DNA of 64,000 nt, from the NCBI GenBank assembly GCA_002007465.1, contig LNAC01001827.1:619-64618 (forward strand), in the 5' to 3' direction. Both the position numbers and the translations under genes were made by a program. This document shows positions 19,596-31,064 of the stretch, in pieces (positions within the stretch are counted from its first letter, which is position 1; every line of letters starts with the position of its first letter). The notes under the pieces are model-generated. The model had not been told where the DNA came from. It searched no databases and was given only the letters and a program-made list of their open reading frames with translations. Source of the stretch: Ailurus styani. Its lineage: Eukaryota > Chordata > Mammalia > Carnivora > Ailuridae.

Positions 19596-22500
19596 TTCCT
19601 TCAATCTGGAAGAAATGGACAAATTCCTAGAAACATACAAACCATCAACACTGAAACAGAAACAAATAGAAAATTTGAACAGACCCATAACCAGCAAAGC
19701 AATTGAATCAGTAATCAAAAATCTCCCAACAAACAAAATTCCAGGAGCAGGTGGCTTCTTAGGGGAATTCTACCAAACATCTAAACAGTTAATACCTATT
19801 CTTCTCAAACTGTTCCAAAAAAATAGAAATGGAAGGAAAACTTCCAAACTCAGCATTATCCCGATTCCAAAACCAGACAAAGACCCCACTTAAAAGGAGA
19901 ATTATAGGCAAATATCCCTGATGAATATGGATGCAAAAATTCTCATCAAGATACTAGCAAATCGAATTCAACAGTACATTAAAAGAATTATTCACCACGA
20001 TCAAGTGGGATTATTCCTAGGCTGCAGGGCTGGTTCAGTATTCACAAATCAATCACTGTGATATACCACATTATTAAAAGAAAGTCTAAGAATCATATGA
20101 ACCTCTCAATAGATGCAGAAAAAGCATTTGACAAAATAAATCATCCATTCCTGATAAAATCCCTCAAGAAAATGGGGATAGGTGGAACATACCTCAACAT
20201 CATAAAGGCCATGTACAAAGACCCACAGTTAATATCATCTGCAATGGGGAGAGACTGACAGCCTTTCCCCTGTGGTCAGGAACAAGACAAGGATGTCCCC
20301 TCCCACCATTATTATTTAACATAGTACTGGAAGTCTACCTCTGCAGTCAGACAACAAAAAGAAATAAAGGGCATCCAAATCAGCAGGAAGAAGTCAAACT
20401 TTTACTATCTGCAAACGACATGATACTCTATGTAGAAAACCCAAAAGACTCCATTAAAAAATTGCTAGAACTGATACATGAATTCAACAAAGTCACAGGA
20501 TATAAAATCAATATACAGAAGTCTGTTGCATTTCTTTTTTTAAAAAAGATTTTATTTGTTTGAGAGAGTGAGAGAGAGACAGCATAAGCCGGGGAGGGGC
20601 AGGGGGAGAGGGAGAAGTAGACTCCCCACTGAGCAGGGAGCCCCCTCTGTTGCATTTCTATACGCCAATAATGAAACAGCAGAAAAAGAAATCAAGGAAT
20701 CAATCCCATTTGCAATTGCGCCAAAAACAGTAAGGTAAATAAATCTAACCAAAAACGTGAAAGATCTGCACTCTGAAAGCTGTAGAACATTTACGAAAGA
20801 AATTGAAAAGGACACAAAGAAATGGAAAAGCATTCCATGCTTATGGATTGGAAGAACAAACATTGTTAGAATGTCTATACTACCGAAAGCAATCTACACA
20901 CTTAATGCAATCCACATCAAAATACCACTGGCATTTTTCACACAGCTAGAACAAACAATCCTAAAATTTGTATGAAACCACAAAAGACCCCAAATCACCA
21001 AAGCAACCCTGAAAAAGAAACGCAAAGCTGGAGGCATCACAATTTCAAACTTTAAGCTATATTACAAAGCTATAGTCCTCAAGACATAAAAACAGACACA
21101 TAGATCAATGGAACAGAATATAAAACCCAAAAATGGACCCACAGCTATGTGCTCAACTAATCTTCGACAAAGCAGGAAAGAACGTCCAGTGGAGAAAAGA
21201 CAGTCTCTCCAACAAATGGTGTTGGTAAAACTGGACAGCCACATGCAGAAGAATGAAACGGGACCACTCTCTCACACCACACACAAAAACAAATTAAAAA
21301 TGGGTGAAAGACCTAAATGTGAGACAGGAATCCATCAAAATCCTAGAGGAGAACACAGGCAGTAACCTCTGTGACCTCGGCCGCAGCAACTTCTTGCTAG
21401 ATACATCTCCAAAGGCAAGGGAAACAAAAGCAAAAATGAACTATTAGGGCTTCCTCAAGACAAAAAGCTTCTGCACAATGAAGGAAACAACCAGCAAAAC
21501 TAAAAGGCAGCCAATGGCATGGGAGAAAAAAATGCAAACGACATATCTGATGAAGGGTTGGTATCCAAAATCTATAAAGGACTTATCAGACTTAACACCA
21601 AATATTCCAGATAAGGAATGAGCAGAAGACATAAATAGACACTTTTCCGAAGAAGACACCCAAATGGCTAACAGACACATGAAAAGATGCTCAACATCAC
21701 TCATCATCAGGGAAATACAAATCAAAACCACGATGAGTTGCCACCTCACCCCTGTGGCTAAAATTAATAACACAAGAAACAACCAGTTTTGGCCAGAAGG
21801 CAGAGAAAGGTGAACCCTCTTACACCTTTGGTGAGAATGCAAACTGGTGCAGCCACTCTGGAGAACAGTATAGAGGTGGCTCAAAAGTTCAAAATAGAGC
21901 TACCCTACGACCCAGCAATTGAACTATTGGGTATTTACCCAAGGGATATAGAAGTATGGATTTGAAGGGGTACATGCACCCCAATGTTTATCACAGCACT
22001 GTCAACAATAGCCAAACCATGGAGAGAGCTCAGACGTCCATCCACTGATGAATGGATAAAGAAGATGCATATTTAATGGAATATTACTCAGCCACCAAAA
22101 AGAATGAAATCTTGCCATTTGCAATGACGTGGATGGCGCTAGAGTATATTATGCTGAGTGAAATGAGTCAGTCAGAGAAAGACAAATACCATAAGATTTC
22201 ACTCATATGTGGAACTTAAGAAACAAAACAGATGACTATATGGGAAAGGGAAAAAAAAGAAAGAGAGAGAGAGGGAAACAAACCATAAGAGACTCTTTAA
22301 CAGTAGAGAACAAACTGAGGATTGATGGAGGGGAATGGGTGAGGGATGGGCTAGATGGGTGATGGGCAGGAAGGAGGCATTTGTTGTGATGAGCGCCAGG
22401 TGTTGTATCTAAGTGATGAATCCCTGAATTCTACTCCCAAAACCATTACTGCACTGTATGTTAACTAAGTAGAATTTAAATAAAAATTAAAAATAAGATA
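19596..22500 (+). mobile_element. Carnivore L1, 5'-truncated, dead
   Basis: Starts near LEEMDKFLETYKPS in ORF2, upstream of the reverse transcriptase, and runs through the C-terminal region ([19 protein letters not shown] about 21205-21260) and a 3' UTR with polypurine tract (22243-22275) to an AATAAA-like A-rich tail near 22480-22500. ORF1, the endonuclease and the 5' UTR are missing. The frame is shifted and stopped repeatedly (stops near 19893 and 20258). The catalytic FADD box reads S-A-N-D at 20408-20419, losing the first Asp. A SINE interrupts it at 20536-20645. Confidence 0.95.
20536..20645 (-). mobile_element. CAN-SINE, 5'-truncated, inside L1
   Basis: Only the tail and 3' body are present (aagattttatttgtttgaga to ccactgagcagggagccccc); the tRNA-like head is absent. 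Perfect 14-bp duplication tctgttgcatttct at 20522-20535 and 20646-20659. The L1 frame continues across it (SVAF then [12 protein letters not shown]). Confidence 0.96.
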
Positions 22501-22589
22501 AAATAAACTATGGCTAGAAATTTAAAAGGGAAGGAAAATATAAAGCTATTACCCCAATTCCTTTAGCCAGTGGGAGGCTGTTGTCACTT

Positions 22590-22725
22590 CTTTGAGTCTC
22601 TGTGCCACAGAAACATTGTGACCTGCCCAAGGCCATGCAGTCAGCATGTGGAGGTGATGTTGAATTTGAGCTGAGATCTGTTTCTAAAATCCACATTCTG
22701 TCCACGAACCAGCACTTCAAGGGAG
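22590..22725 (+). mobile_element. MIR relic, 3' half
   Basis: gtgacctgcccaaggccatg, cagtcagcatgtgg, then a tail gatctgtttctaaaatccac: the conserved MIR 3' half. Confidence 0.65.
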
Positions 22726-22739
22726 GTCTGACTGCTACT

Positions 22740-23217
22740 AAATGTCAGAAGAGGAAATAGAAATATGAAATGCTGTTCTCACCAAAATAGAATCATCATT
22801 GACCAGTATTGATTAGGCCCAGAGAGTCTTCAGGCCCCTGGGAGCCTAATACGAGTAAGTTTTGGCCAAGCTTCCCTATCTACATATCTCATTTTGATTG
22901 TTTCTTGACTATTTTCTTCAAGTTTTATTAAGCTACTTCTGTCTCCTTCTTATTTCTGTTGTCATTTGTATCATTAAGCACAAAATCTCTTTATATAAGG
23001 AAATTTCTGGTACTACCGAATTTCAGTTATGCAATTATTACACAGAAAATCTTAATGTAGCTATTGCAGGATAGACAGCTTTTTAATTTCTGGTACAAAT
23101 CTTAAGGTAAAAATAGTATTGGAAAAATCCAGTTCCTTCCCTGGAGAAGTGTTTTACAAATCATCCTTCAGACACAGTTGCCCAGAGACTCTTGGAGCAG
23201 TTCTTCTGGCCAGTTTA
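22740..23217. other. Unassigned AT-rich DNA
   Basis: No recognised repeat, exon or regulatory signal. Confidence 0.5.
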
Positions 23218-23234
23218 AAGATTTATTAATTTCT

Positions 23235-23431
23235 GGGGCACCTGGGTGGCTCAGTTAGTTAAGTGTCTGCCTTCAGCTCAGGTCATGATCCCAGGGTTCT
23301 GGGATCGAGCCCTGCATCGGGCTCCCTGGTCGGGGAGGAGCCTACTTCTCCCTCTCCCACTCTCCCTTTTATGTTCCCTCGTCTCTCTCTCTCTCTCTGC
23401 CAAATAAATAAATAAAATCTTAAAAAAAATA
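23235..23431 (+). mobile_element. CAN-SINE, full
   Basis: ggggcacctgggtggctcag head, cttcagctcaggtcatgatc, gggatcgagccctgcatcgg B-box region, CT-rich body and (AAAT)n tail. Target duplication agatttatta / ggatttatta. Confidence 0.97.
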
Positions 23432-23539
23432 AGGATTTATTACCTTCCTTTCAGCCTAGGTGTACTATTGGTAATGCTTTTCATGAAAGGTGGCCTACAA
23501 CTTCTATTTCTGTCACTTATTTTTTTCTTTGTTTTCTTC

Positions 23540-24425
23540 ATTTCAAAAGTGTATTAGCAGAAACACACATTTATTAGCACATTTTTAAATAGTAGACAGT
23601 GGAGAACAGGAGTTATCAGTAGCCCCACATTCCTACTGTGACCAGCGAAAGCAGATGCGCCTGCCTTCTTTTTCCTCTTACCTCCTTTTTCAGTTAGGTT
23701 GTAGCAACATTTGATATTTAATTCTTGTTTTTGCTTTTATCTGTTAATATTATAGTCCAAGTATTTTTTCATATAATCAGATAATCTTCAAAGACATTTT
23801 TTAAGGATGATAAAAATATATATCAAGTGCAATGTGTCATAATTACTTAGTAACTCCTCCACTTGGTACCAGTTAGGGTATCCTATTTTTATACTATAAA
23901 TGTTACAAATATCTTCATCTATACAGATGATATTTCTGTGTTTCGGTTTTATTTCTTTAGAGCGTGAACCTAGACATTGAAATACAGGGTTAAAAGGCAA
24001 AAGCGCTTTCATGCCTCTTGATATTATTCACAGATACTGGGTGCTACAAAAAAAACTTGGGATACATAAAAGCTCATGGAGACGAGGATGAATTGTCTGA
24101 AAGTGTGCTATCATAGAGAGAAGAAATGCACTTGGTAATAGGAACACGGGGTGTTCACTGCTGTGTTGTACAGAAAGGCTGCCCTGTACTGAGCTGTCTT
24201 CTGCAATATGTTCAAGTTATAAATACTGCAAAAGGATTAAAGTCTTACATAAGAATCCTAGCAGATACATAATACTAAATCGCTTTTCTAAAGTGTTCTA
24301 CCAATTTACGACACCTCCAGAAATGAATAATGGTGACACCATTTCAGCAGCTTTGCAAGAATTACGTAGTATCGAGTTTTAAGCCTTTGATAATTTACTG
24401 CGGAAAAACTTTGTTCTCACTTGCA
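23540..24425 (-). mobile_element. Old L1M relic, antisense
   Basis: Patchy match to the L1M 3' region in antisense: tttttcatataatcagataa, ggatgataaaaata, a ctaaagtgttctaccaattt acgacacctccag block near 24292-24320 and a following tttaagcctttgataattta block. Very diverged; edges uncertain. Confidence 0.5.
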
Positions 24426-24429
24426 CTGA

Positions 24430-25430
24430 TTTTATAGGTCAGCTGAACATTTCACTATACTTTGTTTCAGGGATGCATGTTTATTGGTATTCTGCCATTG
24501 ATTTTTCTCTAGGCACTTTCCCCTGAGAATCTACTTCTGTCCAGACTCCCCTCAATTGTCAAGGCCCTAATTGTGTCTCTCAAGGGACTTCCTGTTATCC
24601 AGGGTGATGTTTACATTTCATTTACATTGTCCCCTCCTCACAGCATGAATCTTTCCTCTGGTGTTTTATGTTTTGCAAACTGCCTGGTGACACTTGTGAG
24701 GCTCTCTAATAAATAATAAAAGTCCTGGAGTCCTCTGCCAGAGCCTTTGATCAAGGGCAGCTTTCAACTGACTTCACATGAGTAGACATAAAGAAGAAAA
24801 AGAAGGAACCTTCTCTACAGCTTGGCTATTTGTCTGCAGTGATCAGGCGGGTTGCTGATAGGGAGACATTAGAAACACACCCGTACCAGCTCACAGAGAA
24901 ACTTTGGTTTGTGGCGGATGCTCAGGGCAGAGCGCTGTATGTGCAGGTCCACTTCTGTGAGATGTCACTCAAGTGGGTTGCAGGGTGGGAAGATTCAGTG
25001 CCCCTTAGTCTTTCCTCTTTATTGGGAGACCCCGCATGTGTGGATCTCAGCTGTTGGAGGCAGAGAGGAAGCTGGAATAGTGTTTTGGTCTTAATGTCAA
25101 CTTTTCCATGATAGAGTTTGACCGAGAAGCTGGAACAGCCCCATGACCCACGTGTCATCCGAGCAGTTGGTGCTAAGACCACACACAGCGACCACAGCTC
25201 CTGTGAGCTCAGTTAGTGCTCTGGTCTCAGAAGAACTCCCCCTCACCGTTGAGGGGTGGATAAAATGGACTGAAGATCTGTGCGTAGTGTTGTAGAGGGT
25301 GTTCTCTTTCAAATTGGGTGGAAAGCATTCGACTCCCCTACTTTGCAAACAAAATCAAAACCATAAAACTTTAATCCATTGTGTTCACCTATTTAAAAAG
25401 AAAATAGCAATTTTTCAGTTCAGTGTCATG
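24430..25430. other. Unassigned, mostly unique DNA
   Basis: No recognised repeat or exon. The 93-residue plus frame at 24830-25111 overlaps several others on both strands without domain support. Confidence 0.5.
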
Positions 25431-25440
25431 GTCATCTGTT

Positions 25441-25635
25441 AAAGGGATCGGGGGAGAAAAAAGGAGAGCAGAGAAAGGAATAGAGAACAGTGTGGAAGAA
25501 AAGAGGAGAGAGAAGCAGGGGAGAAACAAGGTGGACAAAAAATATTACTGAAGAGGGAAAGGAGAAAGAGCCCTTGAGAAGAAAGTGGGTACAGAACAGG
25601 ATCCAGACAAGGGGAGAGAGACTCAGGAACTTTGG
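25441..25635. repeat. Purine-rich low-complexity tract
   Basis: Nearly 200 bases dominated by A and G (ggagaaaaaaggagagcaga and on). Minus-strand frames across it are composition artefacts rich in Ser, Phe and Leu. Confidence 0.75.
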
Positions 25636-25714
25636 AGGGGACTGGGTGTCCATGCCCATGTAGCTGGAGTGGTAACAGTTTCATCCACTTTTCTGAATAT
25701 CTGTGTTATTCACA

Positions 25715-25832
25715 CTTAATCATGCTGAACACTGAATGATGCACAGAATTGTCCAATCACTGTATCATACCCTTGAAACTAACACAACACTGTGTATTAA
25801 CTACACTGGAATGGAAATAAAAAACTTTTTTA
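25715..25832 (+). mobile_element. Carnivore L1 3' end
   Basis: ttgaaactaacacaacactg, tgtattaactacactggaat and ggaaataaaaaactt match the terminal part of a carnivore L1 3' UTR seen intact near 22430-22490. The purine tract upstream may be the rest of its 3' UTR. Confidence 0.7.
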
Positions 25833-25984
25833 AAAAAGGGAATGGACCGTGAATATAGGCATTCTTAAGGTTTTTGAAGCATTGACTGTCATTCCTGATA
25901 AGTTCTACCAATATACACTGAAATTTACAATCTATAAGTGTATCCATATCACCATAACCTTGCAAGCATTAAAAAATATATATC

Positions 25985-27120
25985 ATTTATATAGGGAAAT
26001 ACTTTTTATATTATGATATTGCAGAACATAGAAAGGATAGTATGATGAAACTGGCAAAGCCATAATTTAGCCCCAACAGTTGGCAGTATATGGCTTCATC
26101 TGGGTTCACCTGTATTCTTATGCACCCCCACCCTCCTGCATTGGTTTCATGCAGACTCCAAACATCATACCATTTCAAATATTTCAGTATGAATTTCTAA
26201 AACATAATGAGTTTAGATACATGTATAATCCTAATACCATTATTGCATCTAAACTATAACACTAGGGGAAACTGGGTGGCTCAGTTGGCTCGGGTCATGA
26301 TCCCAGGATCCTGGGTTCAAGCCCCACAATTGGCTCCCCACTCAGCAGAGTCTGCTTGTCCGCCAGCCCTCCCCCACTTCCCCTGCTCATGCTCTCTCTC
26401 TCAAATAAATAAATAAAATCTTTAAAAAAAAAAAAGAACTATAATTCTTAATTCCTAATAATACCAAAGCATCAGTGATCAAATTGCCAATCATCTTATT
26501 CATGTCAGTGCTTAATGTTTTTGTTTGTGGTTTTGTTTCTTGAATATGTATCTAAATAATAAGAGCCATAGAGATTAATGATCTTTTTAAGTCTCTTCTA
26601 ACCCATGGGTTCTCCTTCTTGCTCTTTATTTTACTCAGAGTTTATTGTTTGAAGAAACTTATTTGTCCTGCAAGATTTCCTACATTTTGGGTTTTTCTCA
26701 TTGCATTCCCATCGTGTTGCTTAGCTCGCTCTCTCTCCTTTGTACTTCTTTTGGTACTTGGAGGTAGAGATGTCATCAGATTCAGGTTTGATTTTTTGGG
26801 GCAAGTCTATTTCATAGACTGTGCTTTGTTCTCCCCTTAGGACACATGTTTGATTGTCTTGGTTTTGAGGTTGTTAACAACCATTACCAATCAATGTCTA
26901 GAATCTGTTAATTCAGTGGAGGTTGCAAATGGTGCTATTATAATTCGACAATCCCTCCTTTTTTATTAGTGGAAAACTTCTGTAAAGAGAAACTGTTTTA
27001 TCACTTTTTCAGTCAGGTGGTGGGATAGTTCTAATGGAAATGATAGGATCAGCATCTTATTTTTTACCTAATTTGTCAGGTTTCAAAATGATTTACTTTA
27101 CTAACATCTCTCAACAGTGA
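25985..27120 (-). mobile_element. Old L1M (L1MC/L1ME-type) relic, antisense
   Basis: Antisense landmarks: ctgtattcttatgcaccccc, gcagactccaaacatcatac, aatatttcagtatgaatttc near 26180-26200, then cctgcaagatttcctacatt, agatgtcatcagattcaggt and aaaacttctgtaaagagaaa near 26970-26993. Split by a SINE at 26264-26434. Confidence 0.65.
26264..26434 (+). mobile_element. CAN-SINE, internally shortened
   Basis: aggggaaactgggtggctca head joined directly to ggctcgggtcatgatcccag, missing about 25 bases between A box and ggctcagg; (AAAT)n and A11+ tail. Target duplication aactataa on both sides. Confidence 0.94.
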
Positions 27121-27189
27121 TCAATGAGAATGTTTTTTTAAAATATCATTATGAACCAACTCATGGATTGTATCAAAATTGACATGTTT

Positions 27190-27374
27190 TATAGCTTTTT
27201 AAAAATATTTTATTTGTTTTTTTGACACAGAGCACAAGGTGGCAGGCAGATGGAGAGGGAGAAGCAGGCTCCCTGCCAAGCAGAGAGCCCCACACAGGGC
27301 CCAGTCCCAGGACCCCAGGATCATGATTTGAGCCAAAGGCAGAAGTTTAACTGACTGAGCCACCCAAGTGCCCC
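27190..27374 (-). mobile_element. CAN-SINE
   Basis: Reverse-complement SINE ending gactgagccacccaagtgcc. Target duplication aattgacatgttt at both ends (27177-27189 and 27377-27389). Confidence 0.96.
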
Positions 27375-27406
27375 ATAATTGACATGTTTCAATAATTTGA
27401 GTTCTT

Positions 27407-27598
27407 GGGGCGCCTGGGTGGCTCAGATGGTTAAGCGACTGCCTTCAGCTCAGGTCATGATCCCGGGGTCCTAGGATCGAGCCCCGCATCGGGCTCCTTG
27501 CTCAGCGGGGGGCCTGCTTCTCCCTCTCCCTCTGCCTGCTGCTCTGCCTGCTTGTGCTCTCTCTCTGTGTCAAATAAATAAATAAAAATTCTAAAAAA
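27407..27598 (+). mobile_element. CAN-SINE, well preserved
   Basis: ggggcgcctgggtggctcag, ccttcagctcaggtcatgat, ggatcgagccccgcatcggg, ctctctctgtgtcaaataaa: close to consensus. Target duplication ttgagttct. Only 32 bases from a SINE of opposite orientation, forming an inverted pair. Confidence 0.97.
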
Positions 27599-27609
27599 AA
27601 TTGAGTTCT

Positions 27610-28415
27610 CATCCTTACAATATTCAAATCCCCCCCACCCCTTTAGCCAGTAGAGACCTATTTAAATTTCCTCCTCCTTTTGATATGACTTTAGAGCCTT
27701 TGATATTTTTCTTGCTTTCTGGTAATGACAAGATGTTCCAGGCTCATCTTGTGAATTTTCTGTCCCAAACCTAAAATCTGTCAGTTCTTCAAAGAGCCTT
27801 GGTTTCTCCTGGTGGGAAATAGTATTTTAATACCACAGCCTGGGGTTAGGGATATTATCATTACTGTGTAGCCATTGTTTCAGGGCCTTTCCAGTAAATA
27901 GAACTGCAGAACAAGAGTTACATATTTGAGAGTTAAAATAAATCATGAATACATCTTCATATTTCTAATTAAATCAAGGATCACAGAGATTTTACTTAAT
28001 CTCTTATACCTTATGTTTACATTCCCTTCTTCCACACAAAGAATTTCAATTCTTGAAAACACTGGGGATGAGAGAAGTGGAGTAGCACACAAGTACTCAT
28101 GTGTTTTATTTTGTAATAGACAAATGCCAGTCTCGGAAGAGCAATACCAACACTACCACCAAAACTACAATTACCATAAACACATGAGTTGTTTTTTCCG
28201 TGTATTTCGTCTTCAGGTTACATCCCACTAGGGAACGCATGCAAATAATGTGCTACAAAGTCACTGGGACTAGTTCTCTGTATGACCATGCCAACCTACT
28301 GAGTGCATATTTCTGTAAATTTTTAAAGATGGATTGTTTCTAAAAATTTCGTTTCCTCATTATGCAAAATATACTAATGGTTTCAAGGCCAAATCTATAA
28401 TACAATGTGTTCATG
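27610..28415. other. Unassigned DNA
   Basis: No recognised element. The 101-residue plus frame at 27926-28231 has no domain and lies in AT-rich DNA. Confidence 0.45.
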
Positions 28416-28419
28416 TAAG

Positions 28420-29660
28420 TGTAGCTTTTTACCCTGTCCCTTGCCTGATCCCTTTCCCCCGTCAGGAACCTGCTTTTTATAGTTTATCCCTTCCTTTTTA
28501 AAAAAATAAAACACATTCATATTCCCTCTTCCATCAGATTGAGCATTCTGCACAAGTATTTCATTTTTTTCCACTTAACCATCTATTCATGAAGATACTT
28601 CACAGCAGTATATAGGTTTTTCTAACTCCTTTCTAGCTGCACGAGCCCCGTCAGGTGGGTGAACCCTGGCTTATTTGTCCTACCCCTGTGATCGACATTT
28701 ATATGGCTCCCTGTCTTTTGCTACTACAAATCGTTCTGCAATGACTAGCTTTGCTCATACATCTTTTCCTATTTTTGCCTGTACATCTTTGGAATGAAAT
28801 TCTAGAAGTTTGGTCGCTGAGCTAGAGAGTAAGTGCATTAGTTATTTTGCTTGGTATTGATGGATTGCCCTCCCCAGGGTGTGTATCATCTTCTGTCTCC
28901 CGCGCCGCGCATGACAGCGTCTGTTTCCTCAGAGCCCTGCTGAAAGATGGTTGTCTGACTTCTAAATGGTAACCAATCTAATTGGCGATAAATGGTATCT
29001 CAGTGCGGTTTTAATTTGTTTATCTCTTATGAGAAGTACGGTTGATCATCCTTCATCTGGTTAAGAGAAATTTGTGTGTCTTTTTCTTCCAACTCTGTAT
29101 TCATTTCTCTAGACTTTCTTTTCTCATCTTTAGGAACTCTTTTTTTCTATATGAGAGATTTTTCTCTACTTTCAGGAACTTTTTATATTAAAGGTTTTCA
29201 TTCTTTGTGATATACAGTTTCAAATATTTTCCCTGATTTGTCATTTGTCTTTTTCCTTTCTTTACTCTGTGTGTGTGTGTTGCCATGCTAAATTTTTAAT
29301 GTATAACTACATTTATCTCTCTCTTGTTGCTATTAGATCTGAAATTAATGGTAGAAATATTTTCCCAGTTTCTGGGTTATGAAGAAATCCATTCATGTGT
29401 ACTTCTAGTACTTGTATGGATTCTATTTTTTTTATCTTAAATTTCTGGTCCTTTTGAAATTTTTCCTTTTTAATGATATGAGAGGTGAATCCAAATGTAT
29501 CTTTTTCCATATATGTATATGTATATATATCCAATTATCTCCACAGCTTTACTAGATGCTCTGTTTTAACCTTCTTTTTCTTAATTATATTTTTAACACT
29601 TAGGAGAATTTGCATTTTTGTCCCAAAGGTTAGCTATATACTAATATTTTTTTCATCATC
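28420..29660 (-). mobile_element. Old L1M relic, antisense, 1.2 kb
   Basis: A long colinear series in antisense: ttgctactacaaatcgttct gcaatgac, gaatgaaattctagaag, tggattgccctccc, aaatggtatctcagtgcggt tttaatttg, ctttttatattaaaggtttt and tgatttgtcatttgtctttt. Heavily diverged; a (TG)8 tract lies at 29267-29281. Confidence 0.7.
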
Positions 29661-30027
29661 TTAAACTCTCTGTTTTTGTTTTTTGGTTTTTGGTTTTTTG
29701 GTTACTGTCTAGTGACTCCCCACTATAAATATATTGAAATTGGATTATAACCCTTTCTTTTCTTTCCCCTTCTTTACCAGCATCTGGTTTGAAGTACTAT
29801 CCTTTACTGTTAGTGAACAACTCTAAAGCAATCAGTAGTCTTATTCTACTTCGCATATGCTGGCCCCATCATCCTGCCCCGCCCCATTTTTGATAGCTGT
29901 TCTCTGCTTACATTGTCTCTCCCAGCATCTCTCTACTCTAATGGATGAATTCAGAGAGGTTAAAAAATGAGGCTACTTCGATGGCCATTTTCCCAGGACT
30001 CTCCTCTGTTTATTCTTTCTGAATTAA
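29661..30027. other. Unassigned DNA
   Basis: AT-rich, with a (GTTTTTG)n-like stretch at 29675-29700. Possibly further diverged L1 but without clear landmarks. Confidence 0.45.
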
Positions 30028-30199
30028 TTTCTTTCTTTCTTCCTTCCTTCCTTTCCTTTCCTTTCCTTTCCTTTCCTTTCCTTTCCTTTCCTTTCCTTCC
30101 TTCCTTCCTTCCTTCCTCCCTCCCTCCCTTCCTTCCTTCCTTGCTTTCTTCTTTCTTTTCTACTTTCTTTCTCTCTCTCTCTCTTTTTTTCTTTTTTTT
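30028..30199. repeat. Pyrimidine microsatellite (TTTC/TTCC/TTTCC)n
   Basis: 172 bases almost wholly C and T: TTTC units, about ten TTTCC units (30051-30097), TTCC and CCTC units, then CT dinucleotides. Frames on both strands here are artefacts. Confidence 0.96.
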
Positions 30200-30204
30200 G
30201 GGTT

Positions 30205-30365
30205 GGTTTCTCTAAATCAGCATTTCTCAAAGGGATCAGTTTGGAAATGTATGGAGACATTTCGGTTGTCACGATTATTAAGGAATTAAGGAACCCAACA
30301 GGTGTTAAGCAGATCGAGGCCAAGGGTACTAGGCAGTCTGTAAGGCTGTAAGGAACTGTCCCATG
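30205..30365 (+). mobile_element. MER-type DNA transposon fossil
   Basis: tcagcatttctcaaagggat (hAT-like end) and tatggagacatttcggttgt cac match the beginning of a common mammalian MER DNA element; the 3' end is diverged. Exact family not assigned. Confidence 0.45.
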
Positions 30366-30389
30366 TCCCACGTTTGTCCATTTCCATAA

Positions 30390-30800
30390 TTTTTGAATGT
30401 CCTATTGGATATTCATAGAAGTAAAAAAATTGATAATTTTAAGCTTATACTCTAACCCCGTATAATGTATAAACTCAAAGTATTTTTTGTACCATTTCAT
30501 TTCAATATATACTGAATTCCCAGGAATTCAACTACCATGTAACTTGAAAGAAGACTTCGTTGAGTTTGGAACTGTGCTGAGAGTGTTTCATCATTTGAGA
30601 AATTTGTGTTGCTGGTGGCAATGCCACTCATGGTGTTTGTGTAGCCAGTGCACCCAGTGTCTAGCCAGCACATTTGTGGCTGCTGGATTTGCAACAATTC
30701 TTCACGCAAATGCATCTGGCTCCCTTGTTTTGTTTTCTGGTACAGTCATTCCCCCACATTTGCATATTGAAATATATATTATTTTATAATAAATTATTTA
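30390..30800. other. Unidentified 400-bp segment with a 100-residue frame
   Basis: Plus frame 30487-30789 and an overlapping 72-residue minus frame are open. The plus product has a Cys/Trp-rich middle (NLCCWWQCHSWCLCSQCTQC). No known domain is recognised. It could be an old interspersed repeat; no promoter, splice or polyA evidence makes it a gene. Confidence 0.35.
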
Positions 30801-30858
30801 GTTGTATTTACTCTTATTTCTCCTTTTAGTTCTCTTTTATAACTGGGGCATATAATTA

Positions 30859-31058
30859 TTTTTTTAAGGTTTTATTTATTTTAGACAGAGCATGCGAGTG
30901 GGTGGCGGCGCAAAGGGAAAGGGAGAGAGAGAATCCTCAAACAGACTCCCCGCTGAACATGGAGCCAGACGTGGGGCTCAATCCCAGGACCCTGAGATTG
31001 TGACCTGAGCCAAGATCAAGAGTTGGCCACTTAATAGGCTGAGCCACCCAGGCCTCCC
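30859..31058 (-). mobile_element. CAN-SINE
   Basis: Reverse-complement SINE: aaggttttatttattttaga, gactccccgctgaacatgga, ggctgagccacccaggcctc. Imperfect target duplication aactggggcatataattatt / aactgggacatttattgatt. Confidence 0.95.
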
Positions 31059-31064
31059 AACTGG

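Noticed and set aside
19537..19893. Reverse-transcriptase-like 118-residue frame as a functional gene
   Set aside because: It is the start of a 5'-truncated L1 with stops, frameshifts, a lost catalytic Asp and a SINE insertion.
30024..30371. Lys/Arg/Glu-rich 115-residue minus frame
   Set aside because: Direct translation of the pyrimidine microsatellite.
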